Origin: Forficula auricularia
Taxonomy: Eukaryota; Arthropoda; Insecta; Dermaptera; Forficulidae
DNA: 64,000 nt
Assembly: GCA_024734495.1 (NCBI GenBank)
Contig: JALMQS010000075.1
Span: forward strand, 8,479,313-8,543,312
Direction of reading: 5' to 3'
Below the pieces are notes generated by a model. The model ran no database searches, had not been told where the DNA came from, and saw only the letters and a program-made list of their open reading frames with translations. Every line of letters starts with the position of its first letter. Positions within the stretch are counted from its first letter, which is position 1. The translations under genes were made by a program, and so were the position numbers. Below are positions 11,187 through 21,824 of the stretch, piece after piece.

Positions 11187-11259
11187 CGACCGTGACAGGA
11201 CTCGAACCTGCAATCTTCGGATTCGAAGTCCGACGCCTTATCCATTAGGCCACACGGTC
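11187..11259 (-). tRNA. tRNA-Arg (anticodon TCG), copy 3
   Basis: A 73-nt intact cloverleaf, matching copy 1 base for base in the parts I compared. The anticodon loop is CTTCGAA and there is no intron. On the minus strand TTTTT follows within about 10 nt. The 3' flanks of copies 1 and 3 both contain ACCAAAAAT immediately beyond the gene, which suggests that some flanking sequence was duplicated with it. Confidence 0.96.
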
Positions 11260-11439
11260 TCTTGATCATATGAAAAATAAACCATCCGGCCATTAAGATG
11301 AATTAAAAGAATAACTAAAAGGTAGGAAGAATTATTGTAATATCGCTATTTTTATATGTGTTTATAATTGTTAAAATTTTGAAATTTTTCATATTATGAC
11401 TCTTTATTAAAATTTTATAAAAATTATCTAAACAGAAAC

Positions 11440-11877
11440 AAATACTTACTCCTGGATTCACAATACTTATTCGCTTTTTGGAAATATGAATTTATAGAAA
11501 GCTATTTTCAAGAATAAAATTCAATAAAAGTAATGCTATAAGCTCAGCTTTCAGATAAAAAAATAATGAATTTTCGAATATTTAAAAATTATCCTTTATC
11601 TCATATTTACATTTTCTAAAATATTTATTATTTCAGTAATTAAAACTTTTGAAGTGCTAAATGATTTAAAAATAAAATTCTGAAGGAAAAGAAATCCAAG
11701 ATTATTCTGCTATGAAATTTTTGCCTCTTTGTCATGGTGGATTACATTCTACATTATTAACTATCTTTTTTTTACTGAAAAATATCAATAGAATTAGTAT
11801 ATTTTATATGCGGTCCGAGGCATTTGTTTTTTCTTCAAATGCGGCCCGTGAAAGCCAAAAGGTTTGGACACCCCTGA
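11440..11877 (+). mobile_element. Nonautonomous hAT element, 3' part
   Basis: The segment ends GTTTGGACACCCCTG, the inverse of a CAGGGGTGTCCAAAC terminus, preceded by GCGGCCCGTGAAAGCC. Its first 200 bp match 5430-5625 in the same orientation. Together the two loci define the two ends of one nonautonomous element family. No transposase is present. Confidence 0.6.
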
Positions 11878-12423
11878 TCTAGAGCGGACATGCTATTTGG
11901 GGATAGTTGATTGCATTCTTGAAATGAAAAGAATATTTAAGGGTTGGTGTGACTGAAAGTAAATGTATTTGTAGTTCTGAGTTTTGAAGAATTGAATGTT
12001 GTAGGATTCCAGAGAAAAGATAGAAAATTGCTGTCTCTAAAAGTAATAGGAATAAACAAATAAATGAATGAATGAACTGGTTATATATTTTTTTAACTTG
12101 CCACGGACAAATATTGGCTAGTTGAAGTGAATATTTTGTACAAGGAATGGCTTGGCGGAAATTATTGATTTTATTCCATCCAGAACACATGCCATTAAGT
12201 AAGGGCATCATCGGCATAACAATGAATAATGAATTGTATTTTTCTATAATCTCCAATATTATTATATGTAGTATCTATGCGTTTGGTAAAGACTATATAT
12301 ATATATATATAATATGCTATAGCAAAAATATGCAAAAACTGTGGTTTTCTACTTTTTTTCAAAATGATTTTTACTTTAATAAATTTATAGGACGAAAACT
12401 AACTGTGACCCCTGTATTTATGT
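11878..12423. other. Intergenic, no gene recognised
   Basis: Open frames overlap here on both strands (11879-12256 minus, 12147-12425 plus), but neither product has recognisable motifs. A short TA run lies at about 12296-12311. Confidence 0.35.
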
Positions 12424-12470
12424 GACCGTGTGGCATAATGGATAAGGCAGGTTCGATCCTGTCCCTGTCG
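12424..12470 (+). pseudogene. tRNA-Arg pseudogene lacking the anticodon arm
   Basis: The 47-nt sequence matches the tRNA-Arg(TCG) acceptor and D arm (GACCGTGTGGCATAATGG), then jumps from GGC straight to the T arm (AGGTTCGATCCTGT). About 26 nt covering the whole anticodon arm are lost. The acceptor 3' strand has further changes (CCTGTCG). A T-run follows. It is not a decoding tRNA. Confidence 0.85.
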
Positions 12471-12753
12471 GCTCTTTTTTGCTATTGTTATTAATTTATT
12501 TGTTTTTCTTAACATAGACTAATATATGCACAATTTTAAAAAAAAATTAATAAACGAGGAAATTGGAGAAAAACTTCTTCAAGACACTCTCCTCAAATTC
12601 TAGGGGTTAGGCATTTTAATTTTTTTATGAAAGCGAACCATCAAGTGCGTTGGAACGTTTTTAATTCAAAAGGGAGGTTAAATCCTTAGAGGGACGAGGG
12701 AGGATAATTAATTTCCTACATTCACCTTCCCCTGGTTTTTCAATATGATTTTT

Positions 12754-13229
12754 ACTTTACCATACAGGGTATGGTCAAGTATTGTAATCGTGCATGAAAA
12801 AAAGTGTTTTTTCCTTCTTTTTTTCGAATATCTCAAAAACGGCTCAAAATATTTTGATTAAAAAAATTGAGCGAAACCATGGCATTTCGCTCTACAAAAA
12901 AGCTCTAATAAGTGATCATCGAAAAAATTATATTTTTCGAGATAATTATTGTTTTGTCAAAATGTCTGTTATCTATCCCATTTGAGCAAACTCAACCAAA
13001 TTTTGTATACATAATCAGTGGGACCCCAGAAGTCTAAAAATGTAAAAATTAACCGCCCAAAATGGGGGGAGGGGGTGTAGGGTCAAAAAATAAAAATCTT
13101 GGCCATTTACCAAACTCAACCAAATTTTGTATACATAATCAGTGGGACCCCAGAAGTATAAAAATGCAAAAACTAACCCCCCCATACATGATTATAAATC
13201 ATTTTAGGGGCCAGGTTGTATGCTAAAGT
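12754..13229 (+). mobile_element. DNA element with ACTTTACCATAC ends, copy 2
   Basis: The segment starts ACTTTACCATACAG and ends TATGCTAAAGT. It is the plus-strand counterpart of 7157-7796. It carries two internal copies of TTTTGTATACATAATCAGTG and a G-rich tract (GGGGGGAGGGGG) where the other copies have uninterrupted G/C runs. Confidence 0.6.
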
Positions 13230-13389
13230 CAAGTGGATGGCCGCATCAGAACACGTCAGCTTATTTTTTTTACTAATAGCTAATATAAAATAGTTTGAAA
13301 AATGGAAATCTGTCAAATTAATAAAGGAAAGGTAAAAATATTAATTGTATATACTGGAGAAGGGAGAAAATAATTTAATTATTATTAGG

Positions 13390-13855
13390 TAATCCATTGG
13401 TTTTTCTGGGTTCAGCCTACCCGATTGGTGCCGTTTTTTTTTTTTCATTGGTATATTGTACCTTTTTTGATATGTATGTTCAGGCATAACTTCTTTGTTT
13501 ATGGACCGATTTCAATGATTCTTCTTTTATTGGAAAATATTAATTTGGTGAAGTTCTGATGATATGATCAATGACGAAATAACGCAAATCTCCAATTCTT
13601 ATGAGCAAATAATCGAAATTATAATAAATAGAAATTTTTATAAAAAAGAAACAATCTTAAAACGTTCATTTAAAACCCGCAAACGTTTCGAGAGAATTTC
13701 TATATTTATTAATTGAATTTTTTTATCATTTTCTGATTCGTTCGCCCGAGGCTTACTCTTACGAGATGCATACAAAATATTATCTTAAGTCACTATTAAT
13801 AACATCACTAAAAAGAGAAAAATAAAAATAATTTTTATAAAAAAAAAAAATAAAA
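13390..13855 (+). repeat. Leading module of composite element, copy 2
   Basis: It shares TTTATGGACCGATTTCAATG and GTTCTGATGATATGATCA with 75-404. Relative to copy 1 it has about 215 extra bases (about 13571-13790) between GATATGATCA and CACTATTAATAACATCAC, so one copy gained or the other lost this block. Confidence 0.55.
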
Positions 13856-14240
13856 CAGACTTCAAAAAATTAAATGAATCAAATAAAATAAAAATAACTC
13901 AAAAATCAAATAAAATACACTAAAAGGTATAAAATAATTATCTAATTTAGTTACAACTAAGCACCGAAATTTTTACATGAAATCACTTTTTGAAGTCGGT
14001 GCTAAATAAACTATATAAACGAGCTTACCCGCAAAATGTACTAAGTAAGATCCGTCGAGTGCGATTCATAAAATGTATATCTTTGGCACCGACTTCAAAA
14101 AGTGATTTCATGTAAAAATTTCGTTGTTTAGTTTTAATTAAATTAGATAATTATTTTATATGTTAGCTTTTAGTGTATTTTATTTTATTTTTGAGTTATT
14201 CTTATTTTATTTGATGCATTTAATTTTTTTGAAGTCGGTT
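13856..14240. mobile_element. Fold-back element, copy 2
   Basis: Inverted arms of about 145 bp (about 13856-13999 and 14091-14240) surround a centre with AGATCCGTCGAGTGCGATTC, which is inverted relative to copy 1. The ACCGACTTCAAAAA motif marks both the inner and the outer arm ends. Confidence 0.75.
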
Positions 14241-15202
14241 TTATTTATTTTTATAAACATTATTTTTTCCTTTTTTTAATGATATTGCTGCTGACAAGGT
14301 GCAGCCCCTAAAGACCTGGATTCACTTATCCATTATGAAAAGAAGAAGAATAAGAATAAGAAGAGATAATACAAAGAAATACAAATAATTTGCCACCAGG
14401 GTGAACTTGATATGTCTAACATTCTTTAGGTATAAGTTATAATCTTATAATGTATATGCTTCCAAAAAAGAAAAGCGCAACAAAATCATCAAGTTTCCAC
14501 ATTCATATTGAAATATTATTTATTTGAATGTTTTGGACCACATTATCTTTCTCCCCTCCGAATTAGTTATAACAAATTAAATTATCTGTAAAAGATTTAC
14601 ATCCTATAAATTTAAAAATAAAAACTTAAAATATAAAAAAATAAAAAAAAAAAAAAAAAAAAGTTTATTATATGATTTTTCTCCCGTAAAATATTTACGT
14701 GTGTTTGCTTCTTTATTCTTTTTTAACAGTAAATTTAATAAATTATATAAAGTGTTTTTTTCCATATTCTCTTTATTCGGGATCTATTAAATCAATCGTT
14801 CGTAATAAAAGGTGATGTTAAATTAGGTGAAGAATGAAAGAGACGTTAATTTGTACCTTCGGCAACCGTTTTCTTTTCTTTTGTTCATTTTTCTAATGAT
14901 TATTTTTTTCAACATGAATGATTTTCTATCGTCAAGCGGGAAAATTTCTTTTGAAACTTTACAAATTTCACAGATGAGAGAAATTATTAGTTGAAGATGT
15001 CGGAAGATATCTATTTCAAAGAAAAATAAAGAAAAATATCAAGAAGGGCTAATCGCTCTTGTGGTTACTTAGAAAATAATATTTTTAAATATTTATATCG
15101 ATAAAAAAAAGACAGTTGTTAGTAAAATGTATTATGTGAGATGTGATCATTGATCTCCCCTAGAAACTTAAATTATAATACCTATATGGTAGGGGTGGAT
15201 AT
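14241..15202. other. Intergenic; possible LINE tail at 14281-14350
   Basis: The phrase GCTGACAAGGTGCAGCCCC, followed by GAAAAGAAGAAGAATAAG, may be a short retrotransposon 3' tail. The rest is AT-rich, with an A-run near 14642-14662, and has no gene signal. Confidence 0.3.
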
Positions 15203-16655
15203 TAGGGTGACCTTAGCTATACCTGGTGAAATTTTTTTTCCGGAAAAGTTTTCTGGGCAGTGCCTCAAATTATGAGGTTAGATAAGAAAATAATTTGTTC
15301 AAAATTTGAGATCGATCGGACAACGCGAAGAGGTGACTCATCTCATTTGAAAATTTGGAATTTTTAGAATTTCGCGGTATTCGGGATACTATATTTTGTT
15401 TTACGTCGTTAAATTGAAACAAAGAATAAAAAGATCGATGAGCATGAAATTACAATACTAAACATTATCTTCTGAAATTCCAATCCTACCTTCGTTATTC
15501 AACCATTATTATCCACATAGAGCAAAAGAAAAAAAACTCAAGTGAATTCAATATTATGCCTATGTAAATCCCCATCTATATATATATGTATGTAGTGAAA
15601 ATTTCATAGCAGGAAAAATGTTTAAAAAATCAGTTTTATGTAAATCGTTCAAATAAAATGTAGAGTATAAAATTTTCTAGAAAAATGCAATGTACGTTTT
15701 TTTGATTGGAGCAATAGTTTAGGAAATAATACGACTTAAATAGAATCAATCCTTTTTTATGAATTGCTTTGTTTTGATTTTGATTCAGTTCTTGGAAATG
15801 TTGATCAACAAAATAGTATTTGCTCTTTCTCTAGGTCACTATGCTAATTGATGATTCATTCATTTCTATCCATATAGGAATTTTTATGACAATGCCTTAA
15901 AACTAAAAAACAATACAATTAAAAGATTGAATGTTTATCTATACAAATGTTCAGTAAGTATCAATATGGACTAAAATAAGTTTTTAGATCGACTTTTCAT
16001 CCCTAAAGGGGGTGACTACCCTTAATATAAAATATCGCTAAAAAATAATTTCTGCTTTATTCTTGGACAATTCCAAATCACTAAATATAAATATGACCCG
16101 AAATAAGTTTTCTAATCAACCCTTCATCCCCTAAAGGGGGTGACTAATCTTAATTTAAAATTTCACTAAAAAATGATTTCTACTAAATTCTAGAGAAATT
16201 TCAAATCACTAAATGTAAATATAACCTGAAATAAGTTTTTTAATCGACCCTGCATCCCTTAAAGGAGGTAACTACCCTAAATTTAAATTATCACTAAAAA
16301 ATAATTTCTGCTTTATTCAAGAGCAATTCCAAATCACTTAGTGTAAATATGGCCTAAAATAAAATAAAATAAAATAATATGTAGAATAATGGTTTAATGA
16401 CGAAGGTAAGGGTTGTATATCAGAAGATAATGTTTATTAATTTCATGGTCATGGATGTTTTATTGTTTGTTTCAATTTAGCTACGAATAACATAATATAG
16501 TAACCAAATATCACGAAATTCTAAATATTTCAAATTTTAAAATGAGATGCGCCACCTCTTCGCGTTGTCCCATCGATCTCAAATTTTTTACAAATTATTT
16601 TCTTAGCTAACCTTCTAATTTGAACTGTCCCGAAAAATAAGGTCCACTAAAATAG
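15203..16655. mobile_element. Long inverted-repeat element with internal tandem array
   Basis: Arms of about 280-330 bp (about 15203-15535 and 16370-16655) are reverse complements with moderate divergence. They share GACAACGCGAAGAGGTG, TTGAGATCGAT, AACATTATCTTCTGA and TTAGAATTTCG. The ends carry a shared TGACCTTA/GGACCTTA. The interior 15974-16360 contains about three units of 122 bp (phrases CCCTAAAGGGGGTGACTA, AATAATTTCTGC, AATTCCAAATCACT). No transposase is seen, so it is a nonautonomous element. Confidence 0.7.
15974..16360 (+). repeat. ~122-bp tandem repeat, about three units
   Basis: The phrases CTAAAGGGGGTGACTA and CAAATCACTAAATGTAAATAT recur at intervals of about 122 bp inside the inverted-repeat element. 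Confidence 0.75.
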
Positions 16656-16659
16656 AAAT

Positions 16660-16880
16660 GTTTTTCTTGAGGAGATTAAAATGTTTATATTTAGGAGGAA
16701 ATATGTGAATTTGTGCAATTTTTTATAATTTTAACCATTTCTGAACGCTATAGGCTGTATCATCTAATGAAATGGCTATAAAATGGGGCCATCGTCATTT
16801 TAAAGTGAATTAAATTTAAAGAAATTTAGCCTAATTCTACTTAAGGAGATATTTAAAACTATGTTTCACACCTCATGATA
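16660..16880 (+). repeat. Interspersed family G, copy 1
   Basis: It shares GCCATCGTCATTTTAAAGTG and TAGCCTAATTCTACTTAA with 29165-29395 and, inverted, with 33880-34095. The nature of the family is unknown. Confidence 0.45.
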
Positions 16881-18166
16881 AAAAAATATTTTTTTATTTT
16901 CAACACAACAAAAAACTTGACATTCCCTAAAATAATAATCATATTTGTTTGATTTTTTATTTTGGGGGAAATTAATGCATATTATATAAGGTGTAAGTGT
17001 TTTATTCTTTATTTATTTTATAAGATAGAATGCTTTGAGAGACTGACAGACAAACAGGCAGATATAATAGTAATAGACATAAAGTAATGAACGGAAGCCT
17101 AAAAAGTTCATTTTAAAAGATAAGTATTTCTCGTCTCTTCTGTGTTCCCTTCCAAAAAGTGAACACATGGCCTTCGTTTTATGTCCTTCTACATTAACTC
17201 TGACATAGACCTGTAGCTTCTAAGCCTAAGCTATTAAAACCAGAATCTTTAAATTTGGTATATACTTAAACATTGATAGGAATTATTCTTCTCTTCTTTA
17301 AAATGGCGTATAAAAATAAAATTCGAATTAATAGTCCTGTCCCGGCCAATTGCCCCGATGTTGTCACTCGGTTACTATTTCATATTTAGCTGTAATCGAG
17401 CAGCCGGCTGTCGTCAATCAGCCACGTGGCTCGCACACGACTAGACCGAAAGGGCGGACAGCCAAACCAGTGTGTCTCTGCCAAAATGAAAAAAACATCT
17501 ATTTATTTAGCTAAAAGCTTTGGGGAACGACAAACGAAAGATCATAATTGGATTGAGGCGTGAAAAGAGGAAGTTCATCAAGTGCAGGAAGAGAGAACAC
17601 GATCAAGAGAACTCACACTGTCGTAGGAATTTAATTTATATAAACATAGACGAAGCCACAACCAAATTAAAATAAATAAAAAAAAAAAAACATTTGAGTG
17701 AATTAAATACTTTTATATATAAATGAATTTTTGTTCTTTCAATCAATCTACATAACTCGTAAAGAGTTTCTCTTTAAATTTTAAATTTTTTTTCAGGTTT
17801 TTGTTAAAAAAATGAAGATAGGTTAAAAAAAGCTCGATATTATTATTAACTTAAAATAAAGAAGAATAGAAAACAATGAGAATGTTCTCTGCTTGATGCA
17901 AATAAACATATGCATTTTATAACAATTATAAATAATTGGTATACGATATATGATAAACGGAATGGCGAATGAAGGTCTCTGGTCGCCCAGCAAGCTTACC
18001 GTATTTAGAAATGTCTAAAACGAGGAGAAAAATAATGATCTAGCTTGATTATTTTTTATCCGTATGTTTGTATTGTGATAGTGATACGATAGCTCAAGAA
18101 CAAAAACTAGAAAATTGACGAATAATTTAATAGATTTATAGCTTCTTCTGGGAGAGTAATATTCAC
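16881..18166. other. Intergenic with GC-richer segment at 17330-17640
   Basis: 17330-17640 is GC-richer than its flanks and includes CCGGCTGTCGTCAATC and CACGTGGCTCGCACACG. No open frame longer than about 25 codons starts there. It could be a promoter, an untranslated exon or a conserved noncoding block. Confidence 0.3.
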
Positions 18167-18245
18167 CTTGAATAATTGCATCGGCCCATACTGAAGACCT
18201 AGAAGCCATCTCTCTGTTCTCGTTGACGGCTTTCTCTAGAAACAT
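18167..18245 (-). CDS. Candidate internal exon, gene unknown
   Basis: On the minus strand CTGTTTTCAAG precedes, and GTGAAT follows, a 79-bp open segment of 26 codons plus one base. It includes the peptide NENREMASRSSVWADAIIQ. It joins in phase (phase 0) to the candidate exon at 18499-18616. I recognise no domain. Codon content and splice borders look exon-like, but the other strand is also partly open. If real, it belongs to an unidentified minus-strand gene. Confidence 0.35.
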
Positions 18246-18498
18246 CTTGAAAACAGATTAGCATCCCTGACGTTGGCATGGCGTATCCCTCCCACCCTCC
18301 TACACCTATTGCTAATTCTATCCCTCTTTTTGAGCTTATAATAAAACATAAAAATTATATCATGCAATCAATTGTAGTGGTTTTGTAGCGGATCCCACGG
18401 AGGGCGAGGCGATGAACCTGGAAGCACTAACGACTAAGAAAACAGCATTCGACAATCTTAGATCCAGAAAACAACCAATTCTAAGGAGAATGTCTTAC

Positions 18499-18616
18499 TT
18501 TGTGAAGATAAATCCGCTCTCTGAAGATCCATCCTCCTCTGATGCTTTGGGCCAGTTGATACATCCAATAACGAAGGGAATGATTTAAATATATCATTTG
18601 CTATTCTATCTGAATT
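18499..18616 (-). CDS. Candidate exon upstream of 18245, gene unknown
   Basis: The minus strand is open from CAAATG down to a good donor (AAA then GTAAGA). It includes MYQLAQSIRGGWIFRERI and would continue in frame into the exon at 18245-18167. The acceptor is weak. The plus strand across 18394-18588 is also open for 65 codons (including ILRRMSYFVKINPLSED), ending in TAA, so the coding strand is uncertain. Confidence 0.3.
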
Positions 18617-20084
18617 TAATTTCTAAACAAAATCTCAATTTGAAAAATAGTCCAAAAAATAATTAGACTGAATTCTATGCAAAAATTTAGAAAAGTTTAT
18701 TAAATTAAACATTTTAATGATGAATTGACGAAAAGGCCAAAATGAATACCAGAAATTTCGAATTAAACAATTTATTAGGAAATAATTTTAATCCTTTTTA
18801 AAAATTACTAATTTAAAAATTTAATAATTTTAATTAAATACGATATGCATTGAAAAAATAAAAATTGAATGATTTTTACTATGAATTTATCAAATGAAAA
18901 TGAAAAATTTATTCTAAAAATTTATGAGAAAAGCAATTTTAAATTTAAAAATATAAATATAATTTTATTTATTTTGTTTTTATTAATAAAATATCTAATC
19001 TAAAAATAAAAGTTGTAGGGTTAAAGCTGAAAGAAAAAACATCCTATTGCAAAAATACCTAATTTTTTAAAGTATTTGATCCCTATTAAATAAATTAAAC
19101 GTCAAGCTTGTAAAAAATTTTTTTTGTACTTATATTAAGGGCGAAGCTATGATGTGCAGATCCAAGTGACGAGTAGAATGAAGCCGAGAAGAGAAGAAGA
19201 TATGAAGAAGCGATTGACGAAACACCATGAAAAATAAGTACTTATATTAAAGTTTATTTTTTTTTTACTATGAATTTCATATCAGTTGGAAAGTTAAGAT
19301 TCTAATAGAATGAATAAATAATTTGATATTTTGGAAGAAATTAAGAATGTATCGGTGTGTGTGTGTGTGTGTGTGTGTGTAAACAGCGATTGGTTCAAAT
19401 TCCCTGAAATCAATAATTTTATATTTCAAGTAAAAAAGAGCTTCTATAATAATTCTATACTCTGATGAAAACATTTTCTTTCCGATATTGATAATGATTA
19501 TCAAATTATTAACAAATTAATATTAAAAGAATAAAAAAATTAAAAATTGCAAAAATACTATATTATTTATCAAATATTATCAATTTTTAAATAAGAAGAC
19601 AAAGGTTAAAATCTTTTACTCGTAAAAACCAAATATGGCAAGAAAATTATTATGATCTGAAAACATTTTAATTCCAACTAAAATTAATAATAATAAAATA
19701 TCTATATAAAGTAAAGCGAAATTTTGTTATATAAAGACTTTTGATTAAAGTATGTATTTAGTAGGTAAGTATATTTTATATGAGAAATTAGATTTGAGTG
19801 AAATAAAAAAATTGAAAGCTTTGTCTATTTATTGAATTATTTCAAAAATTTAGAATGTTAAGATTTATTTTTATCATGTCTAGTTGATTTAGTATAATGA
19901 TCAAAAATTTTTAATTTTTTTTTTATACTTAAGATTAATTTTTTGTTAAAAGTTTCTAATTTCTCTAATTTTGAGCTGAATATTTGCTTATAGTAAACTA
20001 CAAAATTTGCCTTTTTATATTATTTTAATAATAATTTTAGCTTCAAGCATATTAAAGATTTATTGAAATCCTGATTTTCGGGAT
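18617..20084. other. Intergenic, AT-rich; (GT)n at 19355-19380
   Basis: Nothing recognised except a 26-bp GT microsatellite. Confidence 0.4.
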
Positions 20085-20720
20085 TTAAAAAGAAACAATC
20101 ATTTTATAACGAGCATCATTTTGGTCCCAGTTCCAAAGGCAAAAGGGCATTCGTAGAATAATAGAAATTAAGAAATTAATCTCCAATGATCTGAAACAAG
20201 TCTGGATTGGTATTCGGCATCATTGATGTGTTATAGCTCGAATTGACGAGAGATTATTCTATCCGTGCACTTTTTAGTCATTTTCTTTAATCAAATTGTA
20301 ATTAATGAATTGCTTAACAGCACATTTATCAATTAATGAAAAAAGTAAAAACTTTTTCAAGACTAGGTACGCTAGAGTCGCCGTAAAAATTAATAATAAA
20401 CTTAAATATAAATTGTTCATTTATGCCTATATTATTATATCGACTTAAAATTTAAATTAAATTATTAAAAAAATTATTTTAAACTTCATTTTTGAACTTT
20501 AAGTTTTAAAACTAGAGAGATCAAAATCTACTCAATTCTCCGTATAGAAAATATTCATCACTATATGCCTCAAGAAAGAACTTTCTAAAACTTTTCGTTC
20601 TTAAGTTACACACAGACACACATGCCTGCAAGCAAAAAATTATGCTTGTTATGTTTCAGACAAATTTAAGCGATAAATATAGATATTATACATTCTTTAG
20701 CTTGAATTCAATATTAGAGC
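20085..20720 (+). repeat. Interspersed family F, long copy
   Basis: It is homologous to 48835-49440 over about 600 bp (AATAGAAATTAAGAAATTAA, ACTTTTTCAAGACTAGGTAC, TAAACTTAAATATAAATTGT, CAATATTAGAGCC) and in part to 59620-60160. No coding capacity was found. It is an unclassified transposon-like family with at least five copies in this window. Confidence 0.6.
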
Positions 20721-20855
20721 CAACATCTCAAGAAATTATTGATTCTTTTTTTAAATATAAATATATCCACTTAGTAAGAAGGATAGATGGTTAATTTGAA
20801 ACTAATTTGATTGTGATATTTACCGGAAATAGCTAGATAAGCTGAATGTTTAATT

Positions 20856-20992
20856 CGAGGCACTTGAACGCGTGAGTAGCGCACCGAGTACTGGCGTCCG
20901 CTGAGGCCGAGCGGAGGGGAGGGAGTAACTAGGAAATTTGCAAGGGACTAGTACAGGGAGGGGAGAGGGAAGGGAGGGCGCAATTGACCATG
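20856..20992 (+). promoter_or_regulatory. GC-rich segment with G-quadruplex motif
   Basis: An isolated GC-rich stretch contains five G-tracts in 20956-20978 (GGG, GGGG, GGG, GGG, GGG, with loops of 1-3 nt). This satisfies the usual G-quadruplex pattern. The upstream part (GCACCGAGTACTGGCGTCCG) is CpG-bearing. It may be regulatory, and no gene is linked to it. Confidence 0.4.
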
Positions 20993-21149
20993 CCAAATTA
21001 CAGATGTTTAAGACAATATTAATTAATTAGATTAAATAATCTACAAAGCATTGAAATCCTAATATAACGTTTTGAAAATATATTTTAGACACCTATAATA
21101 AATAATTGTTAAGCTACGTTAATTCTATTTGTCGAATATATTAATTTCA

Positions 21150-21304
21150 ATAAAAATTAAAGGAAAATGGTGAAAACTTTTTCAAATCTCGGTACGCTCT
21201 CTGTAAATTTTGGAGTTATAATCGAGGGAAAAGTAAATTAGCAAGCTCACTTAAGAGGGAAGCTGTTCTACTAATAAATTTAAATATAATAAACCATTTA
21301 CAAT
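21150..21304 (+). repeat. Interspersed family F, short copy
   Basis: The phrase GAAAACTTTTTCAAATCTCG matches the family-F start. The rest is truncated. Confidence 0.35.
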
Positions 21305-21534
21305 AAAACGAGACTGATTAACCTACTGAGGTCTAAAAATGCTAAAACTAACCGCCCAAAATGGGGGGGGGGGGTGAAATTATCTGCTCTTGTACCAAAG
21401 TCAACCAAATTTTGTATACATAATCCAGTGGGCCCCCAGTAGTCCTAAAATGTAAAAACTAACCTCTCTACATGATTATAAATAATTTTATTAAATATTA
21501 AATACAAGAGAGGGGCCAGGGTGTATGGTAAAGT
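21305..21534 (+). mobile_element. DNA element with ACTTTACCATAC ends, copy 3 (5'-truncated)
   Basis: It shares ACCGCCCAAAATGGGG, TTTTGTATACATAATCC and GTGTATGGTAAAGT with copies 1 and 2. It carries a pure G-run of 14 at about 21363-21376. The 5' end is missing. Confidence 0.55.
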
Positions 21535-21824
21535 CAAGTGGATGGCCACATCAGAACGTATCAATTTATTTTATTTTTATTTTTAATTCTTTTCAATTAA
21601 AGCCCCAAAAAGATAATCTCAAAAAAAATTCAAAGAAAGGGGTTTTGACAAATATGAAAAAACAAAACAACATTTCTTCTACAATTTTACTGTACTTTCT
21701 GATTAATTACCGGCACGCAGTTAAAATTCGGTTGTGAATATTAATAAACAATGATAAGTAAATTAATATCGATATATTATACATAACATAATTATAGTTT
21801 AATAATAAATTTTGTACCCCAAAA

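Noticed and set aside
11879..12425. Overlapping 125- and 92-codon frames on opposite strands
   Set aside because: AT-rich composition, no domain, and mutual overlap. Chance open frames are expected at this length.
15974..16360. CRISPR-like array
   Set aside because: The repeats are contiguous ~122-bp units with no distinct spacers, in an animal genome. It is a tandem repeat.
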